Shown: positions 37,901 to 47,900 of the stretch, in pieces
Position numbering within the stretch: the first letter of the stretch is position 1
How the letters are laid out: each line of letters starts with the position of its first letter
From: an uncultured Bacteroidia bacterium
GTDB lineage: Bacteria > Bacteroidota > Bacteroidia > Bacteroidales > UBA932
Assembly: GCA_902784435.1 (NCBI GenBank)
Contig: CACZUR010000003.1
Location: 1-64,000 of the forward strand
Reading direction: 5' to 3'
Length of the DNA: 64,000 nucleotides
Position numbers and translations under genes: made by a program
The notes under the pieces: generated by a model
Database searches by the model: none
Seen by the model: the letters and a program-made list of their open reading frames with translations, nothing else
Told to the model about the DNA's origin: nothing

Positions 37901-38151
37901 TGGGCCGCATCTGCCAGATTCTCAAGGACAATCCGGACGCGAAGATTTACATCACCGGCTATGCCGACACCGCCACCGGAACGCCCGAGGGCAACAGGAT
38001 TCTCTCTGCCAAACGCGCCAACTCCGTCGTGGACATGCTCGTGAAAGCCGGCATTTCCCAGAACCGCATCGTCGCGGAAAGCAAGAACACCGACCGTGAC
38101 GCATCGGCCAGCCCTGCATCCAACCGCGTTGCCGTTTGTATCATCAAATAA
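34921..38151 (+). CDS. SusC-like transporter fused to a C-terminal OmpA domain
   Basis: The 1076-residue product has signal peptide MKRLFTYILLPLLLAGSTAFAQ. The plug follows at once: DISNALYGQFSGLLVKTG, LLLVDGLPRDVED, ESVSILKDAAAAALYGVKG. The CarboxypepD_reg domain of ordinary SusC proteins is absent, and no TonB box is obvious. The barrel runs to about residue 925 (TFWAGITMKFGQGG), where SusC proteins normally stop. Here it continues through a linker of repeated KEV units (EKEVIKEVPVEVVKEVVK, residues 938-965) into an OmpA-like domain (975-1076; YFVIDQAELRPDEAF, YITGYADTATGTPEGN, LSAKRANSVVDMLVKAGI, SNRVAVCIIK). OmpA domains bind peptidoglycan; the family Asp and Arg are both present. The protein would be a channel tied to the cell wall. 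It pairs with the SusD gene 14 bases downstream. Confidence 0.92.
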   Translation: MKRLFTYILLPLLLAGSTAFAQEQSLLDSLSLGNAYNLNANVNLKAGSCLFDKSPEADISNALYGQFSGLLVKTGSSTYDSNQAKLKLSLRLHGHSPLLLVDGLPRDVEDISGLEIESVSILKDAAAAALYGVKGGNGVVMITTKRGKDSPLKVSGTYQYGYAVMFRPPEFADAYTYGFMMNEARSLDGLPAKYSEAELLALYSGQYPYAYPNVNWWNEVYRNHGDNHRAQFTFQGGNRNFRYFAALDYLKEDFLYKKATADDRYNGNHYDNRLGIRANVDVNITSTTTMKIGVMARLAEFNQGYYSGRVESTLYKLPAAAFPIQQADGIYGGTPLYGAVNPVAVMQENGQRQWSQTKVLADAMLRQDLGGLLRGLSADVNVGFDYIGLLYERASKDWQYSELVSTLAAQGNQSYILSEQKYYGVNSKTVDFDHYFKNLQMRFELQGRLNWARDFGKNHLEAHAGYRMRSWILSGQNNSSKTQEYLGTVSYDWNKRLFVDAVLNYSGTAYIPKTGKRFNWYPAISVAGVILPGDPYIKAYASAGMAGSDGDLEHELWRQSYVSGNSFYFGGNGGTSFSGRTEGDMAAVTLAPELSKKATVGVDMKFFGGRLGLNADAFLEHRSNILISPSNISGVIGIGVNDQSLGEQSYKGVDVGVNWNETRGHFNYGLYANGGWLFTKVINDGQAYQMYDYLYRKGYPVGQKYGLEVIGIFQNQVEINNSPRQTFGEVRPGDLKYRDQNGDGVIDNQDRVRMFGSSTPLLQFGFGLHAGYKGFKVYADFQGVTGVTIDLLDSPLYQPLVNNGTISNTFLNREITWAPGREYAATMPRLTTQENNNNYRANSLWYRDGSFIKLRNVGVSYTFPESLLRLCEATVFLRATNLFSLDNIHFADPEQLGAYYPSTRTFWAGITMKFGQGGKKAAAPKQPVHVEPYVPQVIEKEVIKEVPVEVVKEVVKEVVKEVPGKTLTPGEKYEDDLYFVIDQAELRPDEAFKLGRICQILKDNPDAKIYITGYADTATGTPEGNRILSAKRANSVVDMLVKAGISQNRIVAESKNTDRDASASPASNRVAVCIIK

Positions 38152-38165
38152 AAAGAGCGAAAGTT

Positions 38166-39833
38166 ATGAAAAAGATATTCTATATTCTCTCCGCTGCGCT
38201 CCTTCTTGCAAGCTGCAACTTCCTGGATTTTGACGAATCGTCCAGCCAGTACTCCCGCGAGGACATGTACAAGACTTACAGCAATATCCAGAAGATGCTC
38301 ACCAACATCTACGGCTACATGCCCAACAAGGATATCGCCGATGTGTCCAGCGCCCTCCGCGACTGTGGCAGTGACGACGCCGAATACGCGGACCCCGAGG
38401 CCAGCGTCCAGCGTTTCACCAACGGCAACTGGAGCCCCCTGCAGACCGTAGACGACAAATGGAGCCTGTACAACGGCGTCCGCAGCGCCAACGAGTTCCT
38501 GGAGTCCATCCAGACCGTGGACCTGTCCATGTACCAGTACGACGTGAAATACCAGCGCTGGCTGGAACACCTGGCCTATTATCCTTACCAGGCCCGGGTC
38601 CTGCGCGCCTATTTCTTCTTCGAGCTAGCCCGCCGCTACGGCGACATCGCCATGCCCCTGACCATGCTCACCGCCGAGGAGGCCAACGCCATTGAGAAGA
38701 CCCCCTTCGACCAGGTCATCGACTTCATCGACACGGAGTGCTCCGCGTGTGCCGCACAGCTGCCCACCACGTATGTGGGTCTGATGGACGACGAGATCGG
38801 CCGCGTGACCAACGGCTTCGCCCTGGCCGTGCGGGCCAAGGCGCTGCTGTACGCCGCCTCCCCGCTGCACAATCCTTCCGGCGACAAAGCCAAGTGGCAG
38901 AAAGCTGCCCGCGCCGCCAAGGACCTCATCGACCTGAACCAATACCAGCTGGATCCCGCCGAAAAGGCCAACAACTACCTTTCTCCGGAGGTGATCATGG
39001 CCATCTGCCGCTCCGAAAGCCAGAGCTTCGAGCGCTACAACTTCCCGGTCCGCTTCACCGAGGGTGACCGTTCCTCCATGGCCGGCACCTTCCCCACCCA
39101 GAACCTGGTGGACGCCTTCCAGACGGCCGCCGGCTACGACATCACCCTGGGTGCGAACGGCTGGCAGACCGCCGACCCCGCCTTTGACATCACCAAGCCT
39201 TACGAAGGCCGCGATCCCCGCTTCGCCCGGGCCATCCTGGCCAACGGCATGCCGTTCAAGGGCTCCACGATCGAAACCTTCGTCGGGGGCAAGGACTACA
39301 GCGCCACCCGCAGCGAACTGGGTACGGCTACCGGCTACTACCTCCGCCGTTACATTCAGGAAAGCACCAGCTTCACCCCTGAAAATACGGTGACCAACAA
39401 ACACCAGTGGATTGTCTACCGCTACGCCGAGGCCCTTCTGAGCTTCGCCGAGGCCGCCAATGAGGCCTTCGGTCCTGCCGATGCCTCCCTGGGCCTGAGC
39501 GCCCTGGATGCCATCAACCAGGTGCGGGCCAACGCCGGCATGCCGGACGTTGAGGCCTCCGACGCAGCCGCCTTCCGCGAGGCCGTACGCCGCGAGTGGC
39601 GGGTGGAATTCGCCTTCGAAGACCACCGCTTCTGGGACGTGCGCCGCTGGAATATCGGCCAGGATGTGATGGGCCAGATAGACGGTGTGGAAATTGTGAA
39701 GAGCGGAGCCAACCTCTCCTACAGCAGGAAGGTGGTGGAAACTCGCACCTGGTCTTCCAAGATGAACCTCTATCCCATCCCGCAGGCCGAAGTGTTCAAC
39801 AATCCCAACCTTACCCAAAACACCGGATGGTAG
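38166..39833 (+). CDS. SusD-like lipoprotein, partner of the SusC-OmpA fusion
   Basis: The 555-residue product starts at ATG 38166, giving MKKIFYILSAALLLASCNFLDFDE with lipobox ASC-N; an earlier in-frame Met would add ten polar residues. SusD features include YQARVLRAYFFFELARRYGDI, GFALAVRAKALLYAASPLHNP, YRYAEALLSFAEAANEA and VRREWRVEFAFEDHRFWDVRRW. The tail is LYPIPQAEVFNNPNLTQNTGW. Acidic residues just after the lipobox fit surface export. It likely closes over the fused SusC and helps choose its substrate. Confidence 0.95.
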   Translation: MKKIFYILSAALLLASCNFLDFDESSSQYSREDMYKTYSNIQKMLTNIYGYMPNKDIADVSSALRDCGSDDAEYADPEASVQRFTNGNWSPLQTVDDKWSLYNGVRSANEFLESIQTVDLSMYQYDVKYQRWLEHLAYYPYQARVLRAYFFFELARRYGDIAMPLTMLTAEEANAIEKTPFDQVIDFIDTECSACAAQLPTTYVGLMDDEIGRVTNGFALAVRAKALLYAASPLHNPSGDKAKWQKAARAAKDLIDLNQYQLDPAEKANNYLSPEVIMAICRSESQSFERYNFPVRFTEGDRSSMAGTFPTQNLVDAFQTAAGYDITLGANGWQTADPAFDITKPYEGRDPRFARAILANGMPFKGSTIETFVGGKDYSATRSELGTATGYYLRRYIQESTSFTPENTVTNKHQWIVYRYAEALLSFAEAANEAFGPADASLGLSALDAINQVRANAGMPDVEASDAAAFREAVRREWRVEFAFEDHRFWDVRRWNIGQDVMGQIDGVEIVKSGANLSYSRKVVETRTWSSKMNLYPIPQAEVFNNPNLTQNTGW

Positions 39834-39862
39834 TCTAACCTATGATTAAAAACAATAGCCAT

Positions 39863-41554
39863 ATGAAAACCCTTACAAGAATCTTTGCCCTTCTGGCCGT
39901 CGTCGGTGCAATGGCTTCCTGCCAGATGTACAAGATTGACACGCAGATGACCCCCGAGAAGGCGGCTGCTTCCATCCGGATGGAGTGCAGTGCCGTGGAA
40001 TCCTACACGCTCCCGGCCATCGACCCGGAGAGCATCAACTTTAACGTAAGTTCCAATACGCCTTGGACGCTTACCCTGTCCAGCGGCGCCGACTGGCTTT
40101 CCGTAAGCCCGGCATCCAGCGCCAGCAGTGCCCTCATTGCCGACGTTACCGTGACCGCACAGCCCAATAACGGCGAAGACCGCCAGGCCACCCTTACCCT
40201 CAAAGGCGACAACATCGCCCTGGCCAAGGTCATCACCATCAAGCAGACCCGCAAGGGCCGCCTGTTCATCACCCCCGTCTCCAAGGACTTCGCCGCATCC
40301 GGCGGTCCGCTGAACTTCACCATCCAGACCAACCAGGACTGGGAGGTGCGCTGCGACCAGAGCTGGATCAGTTTCAACCGCGAGAGCGGCGCCCCGGATC
40401 CGGAAGGCCGTACCCTCCTGATCGTGGCCACGGCCGAGCCCAGCGACGTGATGGAGCGCACCGCCACCATCACCGTGGTGGCCGGTGACGACGAGGAAAG
40501 CTTCGACGTGGCCCAGCGGGGCACCTTCAATCTCACGGAGCTCTCCGGCGCCTTCGCCTCCGAGGGCAGCAGCCAGAACATCACCCTCAAGACCGACCTG
40601 CCCTGGGAGATCAGTGCCGACAAGGACTGGATCAGCTTTGACAAGACCTCCGGCAACGGCGACGGAACGGTAACCACCATCGTAGCCACCGCCGTGGCCA
40701 ATGACGGCCCGGCCCGCAAGGCCAATGTGACCGTTACCGCCGGCGGCCTGGACAAGACCTTCGAAGTGAGCCAGAGCGGTTTCACCTTCGAGATCGTGGC
40801 TCCGGCCTCTCCCGAAATGCCCCGTGCCGGCGGCGAACTGGTCCTGAACGTGAATGCCGGCGCCGCCTGGGAGCCTGCCACGGAAGTGGAAGGCTGGACC
40901 GTGGAAAAGATAGATGCATCTTCCTTCAAGGTAAAGGCTTCTTTCAACAACAAGTTCCTCCCCAAGACCGGCATCGTGTCCATCACATCGGCCAACGCCT
41001 CCGCCGAGATCGAGCTCACGCAGGATGTGAACTTCGAATTCACCGACGCGGAAGTCCAGGAAGACGGTTCCGTCAAGATTTTCGGCGACAGGAAGTCCCG
41101 TGTCACCCTGAAAGATGCGGCCCGCTACGTCTCCTTCGTGCTGGAAGTGGGCGACACGTATTTCGATGACGCCGGTCAGTTCTGGCTGTGCACCCACGAT
41201 GCCGCCGGAGACTCCGAGCTCCAGTGCCAGATTACCCTGAACGGCAACAAGCGCCTGCGCACCAACGGCGGCCACACCGCCTACGGTTCCACCAAGTTCG
41301 ACATCACCAAGGACGAGATGAACGCCATCACCGAATACCGCATGGACTTCCGGCCCAATGCAGCGAATCCTGCCCAGATAGACCTGGAGTTCTTCTACAA
41401 CGGAACCAGCAGGCAGGTGCACACCAGCACCAATCCCTATAACGGCAATGCCGAAGCCAGCGGTCACTACTTCTTTGGAACAGACAGCGGCGCCAGCGGT
41501 TCCTCTACCTGGTACATAGTAAAATCCTGCACCCCCACCTTCATTGCTGAGTAA
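39863..41554 (+). CDS. BACON-repeat surface lipoprotein with lectin-like tail
   Basis: This is a probable surface glycan-binding lipoprotein of 563 residues (MKTLTRIFALLAVVGAMASCQM, lipobox ASC). Another Met lies seven codons upstream at 39842. Four consecutive immunoglobulin-like BACON repeats of about 85-90 residues fill the N-terminal two thirds; typical cores are TPWTLTLSSGADWLSVSPAS, QDWEVRCDQSWISFNRESG and LPWEISADKDWISFDKTSG, each ending near a strand such as VITIKQT or FEVSQSG. The last 170 residues (from VNFEFTDAEVQEDGSVKIF) form a separate beta-rich domain that I do not recognise but which looks like a lectin-type sandwich. It follows the second SusD by 8-29 bases, the position typical of surface glycan-binding proteins. 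Confidence 0.85.
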   Translation: MKTLTRIFALLAVVGAMASCQMYKIDTQMTPEKAAASIRMECSAVESYTLPAIDPESINFNVSSNTPWTLTLSSGADWLSVSPASSASSALIADVTVTAQPNNGEDRQATLTLKGDNIALAKVITIKQTRKGRLFITPVSKDFAASGGPLNFTIQTNQDWEVRCDQSWISFNRESGAPDPEGRTLLIVATAEPSDVMERTATITVVAGDDEESFDVAQRGTFNLTELSGAFASEGSSQNITLKTDLPWEISADKDWISFDKTSGNGDGTVTTIVATAVANDGPARKANVTVTAGGLDKTFEVSQSGFTFEIVAPASPEMPRAGGELVLNVNAGAAWEPATEVEGWTVEKIDASSFKVKASFNNKFLPKTGIVSITSANASAEIELTQDVNFEFTDAEVQEDGSVKIFGDRKSRVTLKDAARYVSFVLEVGDTYFDDAGQFWLCTHDAAGDSELQCQITLNGNKRLRTNGGHTAYGSTKFDITKDEMNAITEYRMDFRPNAANPAQIDLEFFYNGTSRQVHTSTNPYNGNAEASGHYFFGTDSGASGSSTWYIVKSCTPTFIAE

Positions 41555-41560
41555 AAGCTT

Positions 41561-43087
41561 ATGAGAAAGACAGTTTACATACTCTGCGCGGCCGCAGCCC
41601 TCGTCACGGGGCTGTGGGGCTGCCAGAAGAAGGCGGAAGACCCCGTGAAGACGGTGGACCTGCGCTACCGGGCCAACGACAGTTATGACCTGCCGGCTAC
41701 GGGCGCACAGGCTTTCACCATCCTGGTGGCCTCTTCCGACCCCTGGACCGTCACCAGCGAGCATCCCGACTGGTGCATCATCTCCGAGGAGGAGGGTGCC
41801 GCCTCCGACCCCGAACTGGTACATACCGGAAAAGCCGAAGCTACGGTGATCCGTATCCAGTACTACGACAACACTTTCCTGGACGACCGCACGGACAAGA
41901 TCTATATCAAGAGCGACTACTGGACCGGCAAGACCATTACCGTGAACCAGAAGGGCAGTGCCTACCTCGTCATCCCCGAGGAAGACCTGAGCATGGACGT
42001 GGAGAAGGCCGGCGGCGAATTCGTCATCCACATCTCTTCCAACCAGGACTGGAGCTCTCAGGTCACCGACGGTGACTGGGTAACCATCACCGACGGCGCC
42101 ACCGGCAACGGTGACGGCACCGTGACCGTGAACGCGGCCGACAACGCCGCCGAGCTCCGTTATGCAGAGGTGACCGTGTCGGACCGCCACAACGTGCCCG
42201 TCGCCAAGATCCTGTTCACCCAGGACGGTGTGCAGCTGGTTCCCGCCGTGGAAGAACTCCGCGCCGGCTACGACCAGCCCACGGCCGAGTTTGACATTGC
42301 CGCCAACGCAGACTGGACGGTGGTGAAAGCCTCCGAAGGCGACGACTGGTTCACCATCCTCACCCCCAACGGTTCCGGCGATGGAAAGGTCCAGCTGAGC
42401 TTCACCCAGAACGACGGCGAAGGCCTCCGCAAGGCCGAAATTATCGTGAAGAACGTGGCCGCCAACCCGGATGACTTCCAGGTGGAAAAGACCGTCGTGG
42501 TCAAGCAGGCTTACAAGATTGACCCCGTCCGCGTGGAAGTGGACAATGACGAGCTCAGCCTCTGGAAGAGCGACTGGGCCAATGTGCCCACCTATGCCAA
42601 GGGCGTAGGCACCACCTTCCTGGGCAAGGCCCGCCTGAACCGCAGCATGCCGTTCGGCTCCTACACCTTCCGCTGGAGCAACTTCGTCACCGATCCCGAA
42701 CTGGGCGGTCCGCGTGTGCGCCACTGGTTCTGCTTCTCCGAGAGCGCGGAAATCAAGTGCGACATCCGTCCGGCCGACGTAAAGGTGAGCTTCGACTTCA
42801 ATGCGGCCGGCGACGGCAACAAGCCCAGCGTAGACTCCTACACGGCCATTGACGACTGGACGCAGCCTATCGAATTCACCATCAAGTTCGACCCCAGCGG
42901 CGCCGAACACTGCCATGTCTCCTATCAGGTGAACGGCCAGGACGCCGGCAGCTGGGATTCCGGCCCTGAACTGATGCGCTCCGTCAAATGGAACGCCAGC
43001 ATCAATATGTACTTCGGTGTAGACGTGGCCGGCAGCGCCATCTGCGAATGGTACGAATACACCGCTCCTATGAACTGGGACGAATAA
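41561..43087 (+). CDS. BACON-type surface lipoprotein
   Basis: A 508-residue predicted lipoprotein (MRKTVYILCAAAALVTGLWGCQKKAED, lipobox WGC). Charged residues after the cysteine resemble the export signal of surface lipoproteins. Three BACON-like repeats follow (SSDPWTVTSEHPDWCIISEE, SNQDWSSQVTDGDWVTITDG, ANADWTVVKASEGDDWFTIL), each closing with a strand such as ITVNQKG, ILFTQDG or VVVKQAY. The last 190 residues form a distinct domain (FGSYTFRWSNFVTDPELGG, KCDIRPADVKVSFDF, EHCHVSYQVNGQDAGSW) without a family I can name; it has the look of a concanavalin-like lectin. It is six bases after the previous BACON gene, and the pair may bind successive parts of the same glycan. Confidence 0.82.
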   Translation: MRKTVYILCAAAALVTGLWGCQKKAEDPVKTVDLRYRANDSYDLPATGAQAFTILVASSDPWTVTSEHPDWCIISEEEGAASDPELVHTGKAEATVIRIQYYDNTFLDDRTDKIYIKSDYWTGKTITVNQKGSAYLVIPEEDLSMDVEKAGGEFVIHISSNQDWSSQVTDGDWVTITDGATGNGDGTVTVNAADNAAELRYAEVTVSDRHNVPVAKILFTQDGVQLVPAVEELRAGYDQPTAEFDIAANADWTVVKASEGDDWFTILTPNGSGDGKVQLSFTQNDGEGLRKAEIIVKNVAANPDDFQVEKTVVVKQAYKIDPVRVEVDNDELSLWKSDWANVPTYAKGVGTTFLGKARLNRSMPFGSYTFRWSNFVTDPELGGPRVRHWFCFSESAEIKCDIRPADVKVSFDFNAAGDGNKPSVDSYTAIDDWTQPIEFTIKFDPSGAEHCHVSYQVNGQDAGSWDSGPELMRSVKWNASINMYFGVDVAGSAICEWYEYTAPMNWDE

Positions 43088-43109
43088 AGGACCTTAAATG
43101 CATCTGATT

Positions 43110-44945
43110 ATGAAAACCATCGATAAATTAGCGATCCTTTGCATCCTGGGCCTGGCCGTTTCCTGCGGTCAGAAGAAAGACGAGCCTGTGACTCCGGAAC
43201 CCGTGGTCCCGGAGGCACAGCCCGAAACCCGCACGCTCACCTTCGTCCTCCCCGAGATTGTCCTGGAGGAGAACGAAGAGGCCCCCGCGGCCCTCAAGAC
43301 CGCCTGGGTGGCCGGCGACCAGATTGTGGTGCACGGCGAATATGCCAAGAACCAGGTGACGGTTACCCTGGCCGCCGGTGACATATCGGCCGACGGGAAA
43401 TCGGCCACCGTCACCGTCAACAACCTGTATCCCTACCAGCGGGAAGACTGCAGCAGCACGCTCTATGCCTCCTACCCGGCTTCCCTGTCCGACAACCTGA
43501 AACACTGCTTCTTCTACAGCAAGTTCTCTACCACCAACGCCGATATCATGGCGGCCAGCAATGGCAGCGGGGACACCTTCCAGTTCCAGCGCATCTGCGG
43601 CGTGCTGTCGCTTTCCGTCGAGGGCAATTACGACGGCTATATGCTGTCCACGCCCAAGAAAGAGGCGCTGGGCTACGAGTTCCTGCAGGTGAAGCTCACC
43701 GACAAGGAGCAGATCTTCGCCCAGTATAAGGGAGACCCCGTGATGCAGATGGAAGGGCCCATGAACGGCTCTGAAATCCTGATCTATCTGCCGGACGGCA
43801 CCAGTTTTGCCGCCGGCTTCACCCTGAAGCTTCGGGAAGGAGAGGAATACACCAAAATCTTCAAGTACGAGGATCCTGTAGAGATTGGCCGGGGAGGCGT
43901 GGTGGATATCGGTGACATCACCGCCGGCATCCAGAAATACGACAACCCGTTCAGTGCCGACATCAAGGACCTGGATGCCAATGGCAGCGCCAACTGCTAC
44001 ATCGTCACCGAACCCGGCGGCTATAAGTTCAAGGCTGTGAAGGGCAACAACGCCGTGATGTTCCTGGAAGAGCCCGCCGAGGCCAAAGTGCTCTGGGAAA
44101 CCTGGAACGACAATGCCGAGGTCACGCCCGGCAGCGTGCTCACGTCGGCCTCCTATGCCGAAGACTTCATCATCATCCACACGCCCGAGACCCTGAGGCC
44201 CGGTAACGCCGTGGTGGCCGCCACCAACGAGAATGGCGACATCCTCTGGAGCTGGCACATCTGGATTCCGGCCACCGCCATCGAGACCGCCAGCTACGGC
44301 GGCATCATGGGCGCAGACCTGATGGACCGCAACCTGGGCGCACTGGTGGCCACCGCAGCCACGGACAACCAGATTGACATCCTGTCCTACGGCATGGTGT
44401 ACCAGTGGGGCCGCAAAGACCCGTTCACGGCCGCAGGCTCCTTCAACTCCGGCACGCAGGCCACCTACGCCGGCGAGCCCGAAGAAGTGGCTGCCATGCA
44501 GATCAGCCTGGAAGAGTCCATCGCCCACCCGCGCCTGCTGGGCCACATCGACAACGGCGACTGGGCCACCATCCCCAACAACGACTTCTGGACGGAACTG
44601 GAGAAGACCATCTACGACCCGTGCCCTCCGGGCTACCGCGTACCCAACCGCACCGGCGATTTCTGGGCAGCCGACTTGTCGGCCCAGACCGGCTGGGGCA
44701 TCAACGCTACAGCCGGCTGGCTCAAGCTGGGTTCTCCTGCCGCCGTATTCCCCATCGCCGGTTACCGCGACGACTATTCTGTGGGCGGTATGGCCAAGGT
44801 GGGTTCCCGTACCCTGTATTGGTTCGCCCGTGCAGCCTCCGATACCAAGGGCTCCGGCGCCGACCTCCGTCAAGACAAAGGCACCTATGTATTCGGTTCG
44901 GCTCCCAAGGCCCGTCTGGGCTCTGTACGTTGCGTAGTAGAGTAA
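43110..44945 (+). CDS. Surface lipoprotein: fimbrillin-like N-terminus plus FISUMP module
   Basis: The 611-residue product starts at ATG 43110 with MKTIDKLAILCILGLAVSCGQKKDE (lipobox VSC). Residues 35-280 resemble the fimbrillin/Mfa-like fold seen in Bacteroidales (TAWVAGDQIVVHG, YPYQREDCSSTLYASYPASL, FQFQRICGVLSLSVEGNYDG). From about residue 288 comes a two-part module shared with the next three genes: GSANCYIVTEPGGYKFKAVK, VLWETWND, ILWSWHIWIP, then the FISUMP (Fib_succ_major) core LMDRNLGALVAT (about 404), YQWGRKDPF, IYDPCPPGYRVP (about 502) and a final LGSVRCVVE. FISUMP modules were named from Fibrobacter surface proteins. A binding role on the cell surface is likely but unproven. Confidence 0.82.
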   Translation: MKTIDKLAILCILGLAVSCGQKKDEPVTPEPVVPEAQPETRTLTFVLPEIVLEENEEAPAALKTAWVAGDQIVVHGEYAKNQVTVTLAAGDISADGKSATVTVNNLYPYQREDCSSTLYASYPASLSDNLKHCFFYSKFSTTNADIMAASNGSGDTFQFQRICGVLSLSVEGNYDGYMLSTPKKEALGYEFLQVKLTDKEQIFAQYKGDPVMQMEGPMNGSEILIYLPDGTSFAAGFTLKLREGEEYTKIFKYEDPVEIGRGGVVDIGDITAGIQKYDNPFSADIKDLDANGSANCYIVTEPGGYKFKAVKGNNAVMFLEEPAEAKVLWETWNDNAEVTPGSVLTSASYAEDFIIIHTPETLRPGNAVVAATNENGDILWSWHIWIPATAIETASYGGIMGADLMDRNLGALVATAATDNQIDILSYGMVYQWGRKDPFTAAGSFNSGTQATYAGEPEEVAAMQISLEESIAHPRLLGHIDNGDWATIPNNDFWTELEKTIYDPCPPGYRVPNRTGDFWAADLSAQTGWGINATAGWLKLGSPAAVFPIAGYRDDYSVGGMAKVGSRTLYWFARAASDTKGSGADLRQDKGTYVFGSAPKARLGSVRCVVE

Positions 44946-44970
44946 TTAATAAACTAAATAATAACCTCTT

Positions 44971-47900
44971 ATGAAAAAGTTTTTGACAAGTGTTGCTATG
45001 GCGCTGCTCCTGGTTGGCTGCGCCAAGGAGTATGACGATTCGGGCCTCAAGGAACGGATCGGTGCCCTGGAAACCCGTGTCACGGCCCTGGAGAGCTCCA
45101 TTCAGAGCCTCCAGAGCGCCATCGGCGAGGGTGTGTTCGTAGCCAAAGTGCAGGAACTGGCCGACCCGGAGACGGGGAAAACCGTCGGCGTCACCATCAC
45201 CTACACCAACGGTGACGTGAAGTACTTCGAAATCAGCCCCAAGGCCGACTATACCGGCCCCGTCGTGGGCGTGATCAAGAGCGGCTCCGGTGCCCTGGTA
45301 TGGGCTATCGACGGCGTCGCTATTCAGGTGAACGGTGATGAAGTGCCTGTGTATCAGACGCCTGTGTTCACCATTGACGGCGACGGCAATCTGCTGGTTT
45401 CCATCGATGGCGGCGAACCCGTGGTCCTGGGCCAGGTGCAGAACGAAGGCGCCACCCTGGTGGATGGCATCTTCACCGACATCAAGGTGGAGCAGGACAA
45501 GGTGGTCCTCACCCTCAGTGACAACACCAAGGTGAACATCCCCTTCGCCGAAGCCTTCAAGCTGAACATCGAGACCAAGGAATTCACCTTCGGCACCCTG
45601 GATGCCATCGAGGTTCCCTATACGGTGAGCGCCAAGACCGCAGGCACCGTGGTGGGCGTGGCCGGTTACAATCCCAAGGAGTTCTCCGTGAAAGTGGAGG
45701 CCGACAAGATTGTGGTTACCCCGCTCAGCCTCAAGGCCGCCGGCGTCATGCTGGCCTATGCCGACTCCAAGATCGGCTTGGTCTCCACCGAGAGCCTGAC
45801 CTTCGAAGGCGAGGGCCTGGAAGTGACGGACAAGCCGTTCAGCGCCGAAATGGACTACATGGCCCCCGGCGAGGATGCCTCCGTGGAGGTGAACGTGGTT
45901 TCCAACGTGGACTTCGATGTGAAGCCCGTGGATGAATGGATCAAGCTCGTGAGCGTAAAGGCCCAGGCCTACACCATCACGCTGTCCCTGGACGACAACA
46001 CCACCGGCGCTTTCCGTACCGGTACCGTGAACCTCGTGAAGAAGGGAACGGAAGACGTTATCCAGACCATCGTCATCGGCCAGGATGCCGCTGCTCCGGC
46101 CGAAGCCGGTCCTGCCAACCTGAGCAAGAAACAGAGCGCCAACAGCTACATCGTAACCGCCGCCGGTGAATACAAGTTCGCCGCCGTGAAGGGCAACAGC
46201 GAAGAGAGCGTAGGCGCTGTAGCCAAGGCCGAAGTCCTGTGGGAAACCTACAACAACGATCAGGAAGTGGCGGTCGGCAGCGTGATTGCTTCGGTGAATT
46301 ATGCCGACGGCTTCATCAGCTTTGCCACCCCGGATGTCCTTTTGCCCGGTAACGCCGTTATCGCCGCCAAGGATGCCAATGACGTCATCCTCTGGAGCTG
46401 GCACATCTGGATTCCGGCAACGGAAATTACGACCGACACCTATGGCCTTTACAGCCTGCCCCTGATGGACCGCAACCTGGGCGCCCTGGTAGCCGCCACG
46501 GCAACGGCCGAGGCACCGGTAGAATCCTATGGCTTCCTGTACCAGTGGGGCCGCAAAGACCCGTTCCCGGGCCCTGCAGCCGTGTCCGGCAGCGCGTTTG
46601 CCAAGACGTCCGGTCCCGCCCCGTCCCAGCTTTCCGGTGACGGTGCCACCGAGGCCTGCAAGATTACGCTGGAGCAATCCATCCAGAATCCGCTCCTGAT
46701 GGGCCGCATGAACAACAAGGGCTGGATTACCCCGGCCAACAACGAGCTCTGGCTGGACGAGTCCAAGACCATCTACGACCCCTGCCCTCCGGGCTACCGC
46801 GTCCCTGCAAGAGATGCCGAACAGCCTCTCCACGGCAGTGATTTCACGGCCGTGACCGGTTGGACGGAGAGCAAGGACTTCCACATCTTTGGCATGGGTG
46901 ACCCTGTGGCCGTGTTCCCGTTCACCGGTTACCTGGACGACTATGATCCCGCAGGCAGCGTGGCTAAGAATGGCCTCCGTGCACTGTACTGGACTGCTCA
47001 CAAGAGCGACGACGAAACGGCTTATGGCATGAATGTCCGCGAAACCACCTCCGGCGGCAACGCGCACAAGCTGGGCACCGCCGGTAAGTCCCGTGGCGGC
47101 AGCATCCGTTGCGTGGTCTTCGACCCTACGGCCATTGTTCCTCCTACACCCACTCCCGGCGGCGGTAATGAGCCCGCCAGCGCCATCGACCTGAGCAAAG
47201 ACGGCAGCGCCAACAGCTATATCCTGGGCGCGGGCGGCAACTATAAGTTCGCAGCCGTGAAGGGTAACAGCGCCGAGAGCGTAGGCACCGTGGCTTCTGC
47301 CGAAGTCCTGTGGGAAACCTTCAACACCACGACGGCTCCCGAAGCTGGCGCCATTATCGCCAGCGTGGGTGTAGAGGATGGTTTCATCACCTTCTCCACC
47401 CCGGATCCCATCATGTGCGGCAATGCCCTCATCGCAGCAAAGGATGCCGAAGGCAACATTCTCTGGAGCTGGCACATCTGGATTCCCATCGACGACGTTG
47501 CAACCCTGGACGGAACGGCCCTCTGCGGCGCCCAGATCATGGACCGCAACCTGGGAGCCCTGGTAGCCACCAGCGCTACCGGCGAAGTGGACCCGCTGTC
47601 CATCGGCCTTAACTACCAGTGGGGCCGTAAAGACCCGTTCCCGGGCATGGCTTCCATGTCCTCCAATACCGGTGCTGCCGTGGCGGGAACGGCCTGGACG
47701 GCACACGGCACCACGGAAGACACGGCGTATGCCATTGCACACCCCACGGAGTACATCCACATTCCCAACGTGGATGAAGGCGTCTGGAATAAGGATGATC
47801 CGGCGGACCTCTGGAATGCCGACGGCGACAAGAAGACCATCTATGACCCCTGCCCTGCGGGCTACCGCGTACCGCTGTATGACAGCTCCCTGCCCATGTG

